A DNA stretch of 64,000 nt from positions 124,001 to 188,000 of the forward strand of contig CAJQUW010007086.1 in the NCBI GenBank assembly GCA_907163375.1, in the 5' to 3' direction. Below, piece by piece: positions 1-11,882 of this stretch; positions within the stretch are counted from its first letter, which is position 1, and each line of letters opens with the position of its first letter. A model generated the notes under the pieces. That model did not search any database, had not been told where the DNA came from, and was given only the letters and a program-made list of their open reading frames with translations. Source of the stretch: Prostheceraeus crozeri. Taxonomy: Eukaryota > Platyhelminthes > Polycladida > Euryleptidae. Position numbers and translations under genes: made by a program.

Positions 1-3
1 AAC

Positions 4-63
4 ACTTGATTCATTGTCGATCGATTTCGTATCGTTTATTGATACATCATCAGGGCATCAAGT
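4..63 (-). ncRNA. Hammerhead ribozyme (type I) at the 3' end of PLE1
   Basis: On the minus strand the conserved core box CTGATGA (53-47) is followed by a 5-bp stem II (GTATC at 45-41, GATAC at 33-29, 7-nt loop), then GAAA (28-25). Next comes ATCGAT (25-20, sharing its first A with GAAA), a self-complementary stem III, and C at 19 as the cleavage-site base. Stem I is closed by ACTTGAT (63-57) with ATCAAGT (10-4) around an internal loop. One U (46) is unpaired between the core and stem II. Hammerheads with very short palindromic stem III, thought to work as dimers, are known in the terminal repeats of Penelope-like elements; the location just 3' of the PLE1 coding end matches. Activity is not shown by sequence alone. 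Confidence 0.72.
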
Positions 64-273
64 CAAATCAGCAAAATGAGGTTTATATACAAATTAAAAT
101 GATCAAGTAAACACAGTTAAGAACGGCAAAATGAAATTTACAATAGAATGGAATGGAGAGGTAATTGCGCATTTACAATTACCTCTATGTAGTACAATTA
201 AAAGATATGCAACGGAACAGAAGAATCGCATTTGTTCAATAAATTATCAGTTTCATGCATTTTAATCAATATA

Positions 274-1670
274 CGAGGGGTGTTTGAAAAGTTCTGAAAC
301 TTTTTGCTCTATCATGTTCATCTGCTCTTTGCGATTAAGCTGTTGCACCTGTGGATGAAGTTCAATGATGAAGTTCAATACGTCCTTCAACTGCTGAGTA
401 AAGTTCAGCTAGAAAACAGTTCACTGCGTGCGGTCTTAATGCCTCGCTTGATTTCTCTCACCCTCATTTCTTGGCATAATCATGCAAGACGCAGAACAAA
501 ATCAACGATCTATCATTTTCTTCTTGTGGAAACGAGGCCTATCGGGAGCCGAGATACAGAGGCAGCTAAACGAGGTGTTCGACGACAAAGCCCTGTCAAA
601 AGCTACTGTGTTCGGATGGCTGGATTGCCTGAAGTCTGGTCGAGATAGTCTTGACGACGATCCTCGCAGTGGCCGACCTTCCACAGCAATGTCTGAGACC
701 TCTGTCAACGAAGTCAGGACAGTTTTGGAGGATGATAGGCGAGTTACTGTCCGCGATATTGCAGAAGAAGTTGGAATGTCGACAGAGCGTGTGCATCACA
801 TTCTTCACGAATAGCTACACATGCGTAAACTGTGCGCGAGATGGGTTCCTCGGCTTCTTGGTGCGGAATTAAAGGCGGAGCGAGTTCAGAAATGTGAAAT
901 CCTGAAACTGACGTTAGAAGAGTACGGTGACAATTTCTGGCGTCGTCTTGTGACAACAGACGAAACTTGGATCCCTTATTACAGCCCCGAAACAAAGGAG
1001 CAATCCAACCAATGGGTGACTTTTGGAGAAAAACCCCCACTGAAAGCCAAGGCCGTCCCTTCGGTGGGAAAAGTCATGATCACTGTCTTCTGGGACTGCG
1101 AAGGGATAATCTTCATCGACTATCTGCCCAAAGGAGAGACCATCAATGCTGACAGATGCGTCGTCAGCTTGGACGGTCTTCATCAAACTCTTTCGAGGAA
1201 ACGACCGGGCAAATTGCGTAACCGAGTCTTACTCCAGCATGACAATGTCAGACCGCACACCGCACGAAGAACATTGACGGCCCTGCGAGAGAAGAACTGG
1301 GAGCTCCTTCCTTATCCGCCTTATAGCCCGGACCTCGCTCCAAGTGATTATCATTTGTTCGGTCCCATGAAGAAGACTTTGCGAGGAAGAAAATTCGAAA
1401 ATTTGAAAGAGGTGAAAGCAGCTATCAATAACTGGATTCGTCAGACTCCTCAAAGCTGGTTTGCAGAAGGACTCCAGAAGTTACCCGAGCGATGGAGTAA
1501 GTGTATTAATGAAGATGGCTCATATTTTGAAAAATGACACTAACTAAAAAAATCATACTGCTATGAATATATTATGTTCCTAATTAAACGTTTTGTTTTG
1601 AACTTTTGATCGAAAGCAGCCATAAAACACAGAATTCAAAAAAGTCTCAGAACCTTTCAAGCACCCCTCG
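274..1670 (+). mobile_element. mariner DNA transposon, near-complete
   Basis: A 1397-bp Tc1/mariner-superfamily element flanked by the TA target duplication at 272-273 and 1671-1672. The terminal inverted repeats, 274-305 and 1639-1670, match at 29 of 32 positions and begin CGAGGGGTG. It contains one transposase gene (482-1537) and was inserted into the 3' coding part of PLE1, so it is younger than that element. Both ends and the target duplication are intact. Confidence 0.95.
482..1537 (+). pseudogene. mariner transposase with one internal stop
   Basis: Codes for a transposase of the mariner family, which cuts and pastes the element through its inverted repeats. The frame is 352 codons including the stop, close to the roughly 345 residues usual for the family. 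The N-terminal half carries the paired helix-turn-helix DNA-binding region (GLSGAEIQRQLNEVF, then VTVRDIAEEVGMSTERVHHI) with the linker WVPRLL. The catalytic triad is D,D34D: TTDETWIP, LQHDNVRPH and YSPDLAPSDYHLF, with exactly 34 residues between the second and third aspartates. A single in-frame TAG at 812-814, between HILHE and the WVPR linker, splits it into 110- and 238-codon open frames; otherwise it is undamaged, so inactivation looks recent. Confidence 0.93.
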
Positions 1671-3177
1671 TAGATTCAGCTATGCGAGTGTGTTTAGTAC
1701 GGCAGACAATAGAAAATTCATTGGCTGTCGCTTTATGAATGTGCTTCGTCATTTCAGAATCTTGCGGTCTGCCTTTGATATGCTCATCAATACGAGTAAT
1801 CAGGTGTCTACGAGTCTCACCAAGGTAGTAACCCACCAAGGTCACCAAGGTCACATTGCCCACATTTGAATTTGTAAACAAAATTAGAGATGAGACTCGT
1901 AGGCACCGGATCTTTGTTGGGAAAGATACTGCGAGTTTTGATGGTTTTAAAAACTACGGAAAGTTTGTGGTTTTCTGGTAGGACACGGTTAACGACATGA
2001 ACAGTTTTCAATGTCTCCTTTTCTTTTTCTTTCACGTAAGGCAGCTTCCAAAAAGTGTAAGAAATATTCAAATTCGAATTTTGACCAGAGTTTTGCGAAA
2101 TAGCATTGTCAACTTTTTGTTTGATCTTGTTGATGAAATTTAGATTGTAGCCATTTTGCATAAATATAGACAGAATTTTTTCGAACGATTTTTCATAAAA
2201 ATGATTATTACTACAAAGATGCTTGGCACGATAAATCAGAGCCCTGATGGCAGCAGTTTTGTACCTGAACGGGGAGAAAGCCTCCTTCGGTGTATAAACA
2301 CCTGTGTTAAGTCGACTAAACTACCCACTCAGTTCCAAAACCATCATCAAGCTTGTGCACAACAACATCTAAAAAGCTTAGTTTTTTATCACTCTCAGTG
2401 TCCATTGTGAACTGAATATTCTTGTGATGAGTATTTAGATATTTCAAAAAGTTAGAAGCTTCGTCTTCATTTTTGAAGATGGCAAAAACATCAACGTAAC
2501 GACGGTAGTACAAAGCAGCACGATCAAATTTGCTCTCTATCATATTCATGGCAAACATGGCAAGAGTAGGAGCTAATTTTGAGCCCATAGCGACTCCATC
2601 ATGTTGAGTGTACAACTTTCCGTTAAATTGAAACAGAACATCTTTGCAGGCTAGATTCAATAATGTTTCCAAGGTGATGCGGCTGATAGGAAAATTGCCG
2701 AAGTCAATCAAACCACTAATATGGTCTATCGTGTCTCTCAAAGGGACGTTAGTGAATAGGCTTTGAACATCATAAGACACCATGTAACTTTCAGATGTAT
2801 TCAGATTTCTCAGAGTCGACAAACTCAAAGCTATCTTTGAGATTGTAGTGTTTGGGAATGAACGGCTTTAAAAGTCGATCGAGCCAACTGCTAAGCTTAG
2901 AACAATAAGCATCTGTCATGCTTAAAATAGGGTGAAAAAGCGGATTCGTTTTGGATTTGTGAACCTTTGCAAGGCCATAGAGCCTAGCGGGTTGAGAACC
3001 GCAACTGCGAATCTGAGAATACTGATGGTCAGAAATAGAACCATCGGACTTCAACAGCAAGAGCTTGCGGTTGAATTTTTCCTCAGTAAGAATAAAGGGA
3101 TCTTTAGGGTTTTGCAATATTTTAATTTTTGGTCGTACAGCGTACAAAGCATAAACCCTCTGTCCATTCATCATCAC
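1671..3177 (-). pseudogene. PLE1 reverse transcriptase and GIY-YIG coding remains
   Basis: Minus-strand coding remains of the single PLE protein. 3177-2791 carries the upstream region (SQPARLYGLAKVHKS, then SWLDRLLKPFIP). 2828-2316 carries the reverse transcriptase palm: motif A SYDVQSLFTNVP, the GVAMGSKLAP box, and motif C where the usual YVDD reads YVDV. 2161-1657 carries the connection domain and the start of the GIY-YIG nuclease. It is broken in several places and interrupted by the mariner. PLE reverse transcriptases are related to telomerase and prime on host DNA nicks made by the GIY-YIG domain. Confidence 0.85.
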
Positions 3178-3929
3178 CTTGCCCCTCTATAAATCACAGC
3201 CGCACTATGCAAAACATCTCGCACACATACACACAACTTTGACATTAGGAGACTTTTAGATCGCCCCGCCATTTTTGGGGAGCTCATCCGACACTGGGAA
3301 CGAGCAATCAACCCGCCCTGACGCCCCTCTGATGGGTCGCCAACATCACCGCCACCAATAGTGACATCACAAATTGCTACCGACAACATAAGGGGGTGAC
3401 TACTTTTTATCCGAAGATGGAGGACATTTTGAACATTTGCTGTAAATACCAAAATCTCATGATAATCATAATGTAGCATTGTAAGTCGCTCTAACATTGA
3501 AATTTAAAGAGTAATGATCAAATCGCTTCTTCGGTACATCAAATATTCAAAGGGGTGCTTTCACTTGACATAAAGTTTGACATTGCACATAAGCATAGGC
3601 CCATTTTCCTACTTCTTTGTTTGATACCATGCCACACAAATTTTTGCTTGAAATCAGTAAACGGGTAGCTTTGATCGATGGATGTGACAATCTATACGTA
3701 TGTGAAGTTAACGGAACCACCCAAAGGAAACACCTTCATCTTTAAACCTGAATCTCTCAATAACGAATGCTAATCTGTGGAATACAATTGTTGATTTTGA
3801 AGCTGATTGTACAGCAATCGCCTGCCTGAAGGAACCAATCGCAAAATCGGACACCAAGATTGCGAGGCACTGTAGGATTTTTCCTCTAATTATGGCTCTA
3901 TTCCTCACTGTTTGAAGCAATTTCAAGAC

Positions 3930-4392
3930 CGCAAGTTTAATCCGTCTCAAGCCAAACAGCTGATTGATGATGTCGGTGTGATTTTGATTCCATAATTAGG
4001 TTGGAACACATTCCTTTAAAGAACACCGGATTCGACAACCTGGTTGAGGACTTTGAAGGATATTCATTGTAAGAACTGTTGTTATTGTCAACATTTCCAG
4101 CTACCTCCTCCGACGTTGAAAGAGTTTTCAAATATAAAAGGATTTATGAGGAGTAATCGTAATAGTATGACTGAATGAAAACGCTTGCATGCACTGTGTA
4201 TTAGAAGCAAACACCAAGTCATGACAGATAATTTACCATTTACACATAGGCTACATACATTTCTTACTATATTTTAGCTACTCCTATGATCAGAATGTTA
4301 TTGTATTAACAGTTTTTGTATAAAATTACTTTTCAAGCGCATTTTTATAAGCATAAAGCGATCATTTCTTAATGCATATTTGGTCGGCCCTG
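3930..4392 (+). mobile_element. hAT transposon relic: dimerisation domain and right end
   Basis: Plus-strand translation around 4085-4215 gives FPATSSDVERVF, the signature of the hAT C-terminal dimerisation domain, followed in other frames by MRSNRNSMTE and LHALCIRSKH, which continue the same domain. About 180 bp downstream the sequence TTGGTCGGCCCTG (4380-4392) has the form of a hAT right terminus, which normally ends in CCCTG. No matching left end was found, so the copy is 5'-truncated and decayed. The open frame at 4380-4697 begins at this end and looks accidental. Confidence 0.6.
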
Positions 4393-5433
4393 CCGATGAC
4401 CCAAAAATGATAGCGGCTGATAATTTCGTTCACCAGCTGTTGTATTACAGCCCTCACTGCATCGGTCGATGCATCGACAGGCTTAATTTCTCATTTGAAT
4501 GTGGATTAACAAGGATAGCAACTTTTTCTGTGGAGGGCTTTGGAAACTTGTCGACTGCTGTGACTTTATGGGATAGAGGACTAGTACCTCAACAACTGAC
4601 AAGATGCTCAAGGAAATCAAGTTCTGAGGCTAAACTGTCATTTAGATGGTTTAACAACTGGACCATTTTCATGAAGTCGCTCAAAAATTTGAAGTAAAAT
4701 GTGTTCCCAACGATAAACAACGAAGGAAATAGAGGAAAAAAGGAAAATGTCATTTCAAGCACATCGTGTAATTTATGCATTTTCGTCTAGTTGACGCTTC
4801 GTGTACATTGTACATCAATTGAATAAATTCGCCTTGTCCCATATGACTTACCTGGTCAAGTTCCATTTCATTTTGCTTGTAATACATATTATATTTAAAA
4901 TATTCAACGTAGAGGTTTTGCATAGTTATAACAGGTAAAGTTATGACACACGTGAGACGCTACAAATCAATTGCACAAGGAGAAATTTTTGATTCAACTT
5001 TTGTTGTCACGACTTTTGCTGAGGAAAGGTTGCAATGTTGAAATGCTGACATTGAACACATCAAATTTGGCTAGACAAAGGCTGTCGGTAAGGAATGCTA
5101 TTCTTGTCGGATTGCTGAAATCTTAATTTGCAAACTGCATATGAATGTCAGTGGCCAATTGTTGAGCAAAATTTGTTCAAAAAAAAGAAACAAAGCTAAT
5201 GACTTCCAACAGAGATGACATTTCGTCCATTTGATGGGTTTCGGTCACCCAAGCCATTGATGCGAAGGAGGCGCTTGTTTTTTCTCATCTATTTTTCGCT
5301 TGTTGCAAGAGTATGAGTCTAACTAGCGTAATTTCAAAGCTGTCGATTCATTTTTTGCTGCTGAAGTTATGAAATCAGCTAATCTTGCAGAAGGAATTGA
5401 TTGTCATCCTTGATTTTACGAAGAGAGAACTGA
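4393..5433. other. Non-coding, no recognised feature
   Basis: AT-rich sequence between the hAT relic and the next hAT element. Short open stretches exist on both strands, but none carries a motif I recognise, and no tandem or inverted repeat stands out. Confidence 0.5.
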
Positions 5434-7341
5434 CAGGGATGGTCCGCTCCGATGATCAATTTCTCACATCACATAACATTGAATTTCTCATAATTTCTCA
5501 CGTCACAAAATAACAAATTTCTCACATCAAATGATGGCGAATTTCTCTCAACGCCGATAACAATGATAAAGTAATCAAACCTGTGTTTGAAATACTCATG
5601 AGTCATGCAACAGAACAAGTCATGCAACATTCGTCTTGAAACCAGATATGATTATTGGTTCCAAATATTGGACACAGACCCAAGTTGAAATTAAGGCTTG
5701 AAGGAGGGAACATTACGCAAACTATTATATGCAATTCGAGTAATTTGATAATGACTAGCATACAACATTATTGCACTGGCATGCGAGTATTATGTACTAG
5801 TAGGCCTACTATTTGATTATTATATAATGCAGTTTTGTAATATCTGTATGAGCAACCTCATGACTAATTTTCAAACGCAGGCATTGTGAATATTTCCAAT
5901 GTTATCTTATGATATAAACTTATTAGCACAATATTTTTAAGCTTGATTAATGGTGTGATATCTGCACTCTACAGGACTATACATTGATGGTATATTCCAA
6001 CGTTTCAGAATATCTAGACCATGATGTAGCTTCAGTTTACATCCATAAATCAACTTACGGCAAAATGAGAGTCATGCTTTCATCAGTTGTAGTATTAAGC
6101 GCTTGGATCGGGTGCTTGACGCTTGGATGACATATTTGTTTTGCGATCGTTAATAAGACAGGAAACTTGGGTCTCAATGGGTCCGGCCTCAGACTCAACA
6201 GGGAACAAAAAAAATGTTGGATTCGAGGCCCAAGTAATCTGCTACAGACAATTCAATGCTTTGAATATCATTCCCTTAAGCCATAATTTGTCAATAATGC
6301 AACCATCGCTTGAGGTCTTATCTATCTTTGTACACTTGCTTCAACTGCTCTTAATTGATTTCTATTTGTTTGTGAACCTTTTGATTCAAAAAATTAAATT
6401 CATAATAATGAGGCAAAGCACAGAAGAATACTAACGCAATACTCAGTACTGCGCATGTACATAAGTTTCAATACCTTCTCCCGTGCCCAAACCGGCAGAC
6501 GCAGTAAACACACTGGTGAATTTTATTTTCGCCGACGATCGGTTCTGGATCGCCCGGCCGGTACTCTTACTCATGCTTACACGATGTAATCGTCTAAGTC
6601 ATCTTGTTCATCGAGACAGTGTGCACAACGCTCATTCCTCACAGTCTACATTTGCAATGCATGAAGTACTTTCTTCCAGCTGATGCAGTTCTTCATTCAA
6701 AGCTCTACTCTTTTTGTTGAGAAAACGGACGGATTCACTTCAATGGATCATGATAGATAACTCGTCACCACTGATCGCATGGAAGCACGTCTTCATGATG
6801 AAGCAACGCTTGTTTTTTTACTCGAGTTTAGGCTTTCTTGATGAGGACAGGTGCTGTGAGAATACGCTGATGCTAGACAGAGTGCTAAGGTCGAACTTAG
6901 ATCCATAGCAAAAAGCAAGGAAAATGTCCTAAATAGGGCTGTTTATTGTCTAAATAGTAGGAATTTTTGGTGGATTATGCTATGTTCTCAGTTGATATGT
7001 CCAAATAAAGCTGGGTGTCCTACTTATAGCCCCTCCAATAGGGAAGCATGCGGATTTCCAGCCTTTTGCAAATTAATATAGGCTACATGTAGAAGGAAAA
7101 CTGATACTCAACCGATGTAATGAAAGGAAGAAAAAAATTTGGATTGTGTTGATCATCAACCTTAAAACCAAGCACTCTATGATAGTTGCAGAGATGTTGA
7201 TCTGATACAATGTTATAATCGGATAGAACTGAAGCCAAATTTTCTCAGAAAGATACATTTCTCACACATCTTTCCCTGTTTCTCACAATTTCTCACACTC
7301 AACCTAATTTCTCACGTTTTCTCGCATGCGGACCATCCCTG
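5434..7341. mobile_element. Non-autonomous hAT element with TTTCTCAC subterminal repeats
   Basis: The left end CAGGGATGGTCCGC (5434-5447) is mirrored by GCGGACCATCCCTG ending at 7341, a perfect 14-bp terminal inverted repeat of hAT type. Flanks carry GAACTGA (5427-5433) and GAACTGCA (7342-7349), an 8-bp target duplication with one base lost on the left. Just inside both ends the motif TTTCTCAC recurs, about four times on the left (5460-5540) and four on the right (7255-7320), in the same orientation, probable transposase-binding sites. No transposase remains were seen in the 1.9-kb interior, so it depended on another element for movement. Confidence 0.8.
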
Positions 7342-7801
7342 GAACTGCAACTCGACTTGAGCGAATCATACTTTTGGCTGTGATGATCAAAACGATGTTT
7401 ATTTGATTTGAATTGCATTTTCAGTTTCGGACGTCATGCTCCAAGCATCCGAATTGCAGCGTCAGACTCACCGATGCAACAGCAGTCAGAACGCTTGATC
7501 TATTTCAGACATTAAAAAGTAAACAATTTTTGAAATACAGTTTGAAGAAAGTCGATAACTGTAGATAGATAGCACATAACTGATCACACATCGTCAATGA
7601 GGAACAGTGACATGAACATTATGGATATTGAAGTTCATAGACTTCTCAGAATAGTCAAGATTCGATGGTGCCACAACGCTGAATTTCATAGATTGTTTTC
7701 TTGCAGAAATGTGATTCCATTAGGATTTTTGCAGGATTTCTGTATTCACAAATTATTTACAATTCGTAATGGCGTTGTTCACTTTTCATTTTCTTGCTCA
7801 T
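7342..7801. other. Non-coding spacer
   Basis: About 460 bp between two transposons. I see no gene or structured repeat in it. Confidence 0.5.
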
Positions 7802-8550
7802 TAGTCCGGGAGCTAGCGTGAAGTTGTGCAGGGAACGAGGTAATACATAAAACTTTCACATAGCATAGTACACCTCTAACCTACTGCAAAACTTCGCGTC
7901 TGCCGGATCAGATCATTTGCTTTTCAGGAATAGAGAGGATAACACAATCCTATGTATTTCCAGTGGTAAAATTGTGACATTTAAGGTGTTGACTCCATTT
8001 TTTCGAATTTTTGCTCATAAAAGTTACACAAATTGGTATTTTGTTGAACTGGTTATTATAGAAATCATCCACAGATCATGATCTTTCAAATGAGTTATCA
8101 TTCAGTGACAGAGGATGAAGTAAAGTGTACAAACAGACACTTTTCGTTGGTGTAACTGCAAATTTTAACATAGAAATTTCAGGAAAATTGTTGATATACT
8201 TTAACGAAAAGTGTCTGTTTGTACACTTTACTTCATCCTCTGTCACTGAATGATAACTCATTTGAAAGATCATGATCTGTAGATGATTTCTATTATAACC
8301 ATTGCAACAAAACATGCCAATTGTGTATCATTTCTATGAGAAAAAATTCGAAAAAATGGAGTCAACACCTTAAATGTCACAATTTTACCACTGGAAATAC
8401 ATAGGATTTTGTTATCCTGTCTATTTCTTAAAAGCAAATGATCTGATCCGGCAGACGCGAAGTTTTGCAGTAGGTTAGAGGTGTACTATGCTGTGAAAAT
8501 TTTATGTACTACCTCGTTCCCTGCACAAGTTCGCGCTAGCTCCCGGACTA
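7802..8550. mobile_element. 749-bp palindromic fold-back element
   Basis: Almost the whole element is one inverted repeat: left arm 7802-8148, right arm 8203-8550, separated by a 54-nt loop. Outer ends are TAGTCCGGGAGCTAGCG and its complement. The trinucleotide CAT flanks it on both sides (7799-7801 and 8551-8553), suggesting a 3-bp target duplication. Arms differ at scattered positions only. It encodes nothing recognisable; the open frame read on the minus strand at 8076-8315 simply crosses the hairpin. A diverged copy of one end lies near 43745-43785. Confidence 0.85.
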
Positions 8551-11500
8551 CATGGCAATTGGTAACGCATCACATGTGATTCACTCTGACTGATACCTAC
8601 CTAGTAAAAAATATTGTGCTTTTTACTCTATTGTTGACTATAACCGAAATATGCGGCAAGCAACAAACGGTTACATTGTTGGAGGAGTGTTGTTGGTTGT
8701 TACTCGGATAAATATTTAACCACAATATTTTGAAGCAATTAGTGACGGCTTGTGAGCTTCTGCTGCATTGTTCAACTAATGTTATTCAAATGCTCCTCCA
8801 ACCGTTCAAAAGAACTTCCGCATTTTATGTCGCATCGCACGTCAATAATAGAAAAAGAACTTTGTACAATCTTGACTCCCAGTCAGAGTGACACACGAGT
8901 TTAACAGTCTCCGAATAAACCTAAACTGCAGGGATGATAATGGGGGAGCGGGGGAACGGCGCAGAAAACAAAAACGGCGGAATTATTGGCACCACGCGGA
9001 ATTCCGCAGATCAGCATATTAGTGATTCTTGAAACCAGAAAGTATCAAGTGGACACTGCCAACGAAATATCTTGCCAAATTCTTAATCAACGATACGTCT
9101 GCTAGAAATGGACTTCTATACAATCTAAGACACTTGTGCAAATTATTTTCGTAGGAAGCACAGTAAGAAATCCCTGCACATCAGAATGTCAAAACATCTC
9201 TTTACAGTCATCGGTATTCAAACATCTCAAATCATGCTGCTAAAGTGCATCATTAGTTGATTGACAGTATTACTCTGACATCATCAACCTGCACTTCAGA
9301 GAAACAGTGACAACATGATCTCAATGATCCACTGACAAAATAGATCAATGCAGTGACAACCAGCATGAAAGATTACTAAATCTGTGCTGCTCTTCAGCTT
9401 TTAGCCCTAGGAAATTTTTTTTTTATTTATTTTGTCCGCTGATGCGATTTTCCCGTTCTGCGAAATAATTCAAAAGCAATAAAATTGTCTTAGACCCCCA
9501 TCGTTTGTACATACATGTGCATGGCACATAGGTTTCTATAGCAGCTACAGCAGTAAGGTAAATTTCATCAACTAAAACTGTCAGCATCATGCTGCTGAAG
9601 GAGATCCATCGAGATACTATTACCACGTCGCCTTCTAATAACAACCTAATTGCAATTATATTTCTTTTCCTTTGTTGAATGGAAGACCGGCATAGCCTAT
9701 ATAAACATCCAGCTTGAGGTCAGTGTCGTCAATAGAATCACAGGGTCAGACAATACGAAGACACAATGAATCAAAAAAATAAGCAGAAATGCAAAAGGAA
9801 ATTTCTGACTTTAACGAGTGCACTCAGTATGGTATGCACGATGCGCCATCTCCTTACATCGACGTAAGTAGCGGCATAAGAGACACGTTCCCTGCGAACA
9901 CGCAGATCCTAGCGTGCGTAGATGAAGTAGGCAGAATAGAATCGGGACACTTTCAGGCATTGTTATTGCAATAACACACTGTGCACGCGTAAGCTTCGCA
10001 TTTGCATCGTTCGTCCTGAAAGCGCTTATAGAAATTTTACAAAAGCATTCCGAAAAAACCTTATTTAGATAATATTATGATTAACCATTATCGCCTGAGA
10101 CCTGCTCCTGCAGCATTTATTATATGCGTAAGTATTATAGGTAGTGTTATTGAATGAGGTGAGGCACATGTTTATCAAACGATTCCAGAAAATAGATAAA
10201 CATCGATCACAGCTTGAACAGAACATCTTGTTCTATCAGTGCAAGAAGCCATGTTATGCAAATTTAATTTTCAGTGATTCAAAGTCATTATATTTGTGTC
10301 AGATAACTTTCAATGTATGCAAAACATCCTTTGAAATGCTATGCGTGAACACTGTATGATGACAAAAAGATCGATTTCCAATAGATTTCTACGGAATAAA
10401 AATTTTACAGTGCTTTTCAGATAGAAACAAAATTTCATAATCTCCTTACTCTTGAAACGTTTAAAACATTTTAATTGAATTTCGATTATACATCAATGTT
10501 GACGATGTTGACTTATTAACTATAAAATGTGATGTTGCTGATTTTCACATCGCTTAAACATGTATGAATTCTGATAAGTTCAGCCTTCAAAGGTCTACCA
10601 AAATTGAAGCATTGTACCACATCTTTGTGTTCTTCCACGATGTATTGCTAATAATGAATTTATGCAAAAATTTCATTCACATAATCGGAAACGAAGATAT
10701 AGCTCATGATGCCTATCGCAAAAATCATGAAGAGACGGTGTTAGTCACTTCCTTGAATGAATAATGGAGCTTCTGCAGCTTACAGCTTTTTATGGCTTAT
10801 AAATATGGCTTTTTATTACCTGAAACTAATGGCTCTTTTTACTTGAAGTGTTGATGTACGAATATGTTTTTCTGGCCAGCTGAAACAAAAATGCTTCATA
10901 TCTTTCTCTGATGTCTTTCCGTCAAAGGCTGGTCTCATTTTTTAGACCTCAAAACACAGTTTAAATTCCGTATTTCATCCATAATGTTGCCTTGCAAACA
11001 TCAAAGAAATCCATGAACACTTATCTGCGTCTTGGTGTCGAACATGCTCTTTGGGTTATGCCACTAGTTGATTGCTTGGGCAAATTACTTCTTCTAAAGA
11101 CCTAGCAACGTAAGCAAAGCGAAAAATCTTTCCAGTGTTTCGGCATAAAAATTACCAAAATTTTAATCTCGGCTTTGTTTAAACGTAGAAGTGCCATCAT
11201 CATCATGCAATTTTTCGCAATAGCTAAGTGTCGATTATCCACGCGTTATGATGAAATCTAGTGCAACAGAGCTTAAATCTTTGACAAAATTCATCTAGTT
11301 CATTCGATTTTTCCACATACATACATCCACAACCCTCTCCACTCAGCCCACCTAGTCATTTATGAAGATAGATTATGAGTGTAGTTAGAGGATGAATTTC
11401 CCAATTATTGCACGAAGATGAGCAATCTGGGAGCAAATCTGAAGTATGTCAGTGTTTTCGGATAATTTTATCATGTAGATTTTAGGGCATAGGTCTACTC

Positions 11501-11553
11501 ATGTAAGACACTGCAAGTTGTCTTCATCAATATTGAAATAAATATTTGCCAAT
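8551..11553. other. 3-kb non-coding stretch
   Basis: No open frame here resembles a known protein. A possible solitary hAT-type end, CAGGGATGATAATGGG, lies at 8934-8949 and is followed by G/C-rich sequence up to about 9000, but no partner end was found. The rest is AT-rich intergenic sequence or unrecognised old repeats. Confidence 0.45.
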
Positions 11554-11590
11554 GATAAATGAATTGAAACAATTGTGCCTGTTTGTAATT

Positions 11591-11882
11591 TTATAAATAA
11601 AAAGCGCACAGAATGCTTTCGAAGTCATAATAAAGTTTATTGAAATTAGGAAGAAAAATGTAAACCTGACGTGTTTGGACTGGTCTTGTCAAAGGTAACC
11701 CAGCATGTGAAATTACATTGAAAGATAGACATTTTTTAAGAAGGAGAAAGTTGAGATACAGGTCAACACGCGATAGCAGCGGCAGACTGTGAGTCACCCG
11801 ATTACCATGGCAAGCGAAGATTAATCACATGGTCCTTTTGCTTGCACAGGTTGGGATTATCACGTCTAATAAACAATGCCTC
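11591..11882 (-). repeat. PLE2 left inverted arm
   Basis: Inverted copy of 13116-13407, 290 of 292 positions identical. It carries the antisense of the last 27 codons of the PLE2 frame and of the 3' untranslated region. The matching 68-codon open frames in the two arms (11591-11797 minus, 13201-13407 plus) are copies of one non-coding stretch. Confidence 0.95.

Larger units (their letters stand above)
1..3500 (-). mobile_element. Penelope-like element PLE1, old, interrupted by a mariner
   Basis: A retroelement of the Penelope-like class, read right to left. From about 3177 downward the minus strand encodes a reverse transcriptase with the PLE-type motifs SYDVQSLFTNVP and HDGVAMGSKLAP, then a conserved linker and a GIY-YIG endonuclease region (LGETRRHLITRIDEH) near 1700-1830. 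A mariner sits at 274-1670 in the 3' coding end; PLE 3'-end sequence resumes at 271 and runs to the window edge, where a hammerhead ribozyme lies. The reading frame is broken in several places, so it is a dead copy. The 5' limit is uncertain: the minus-strand sequence at 3180-3500 is GC-richer than its surroundings and probably belongs to the element. Confidence 0.85.

Noticed and set aside
4380-4697. 105-codon plus-strand open frame as a gene
   Set aside because: It starts inside a hAT right end, has no recognisable motif and no splice context.
8076-8315. 79-codon minus-strand frame
   Set aside because: It is read across the palindrome centre of the 7802-8550 fold-back.
8934-9000. CAGGGATGATAATGGG as the left end of another hAT
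   Set aside because: No complementary end or target duplication was found within several kilobases.
11591-11797. 68-codon frame repeated at 13201-13407 as a small conserved gene
   Set aside because: The two are the inverted arms of PLE2; identity comes from duplication of a 3' untranslated stretch.
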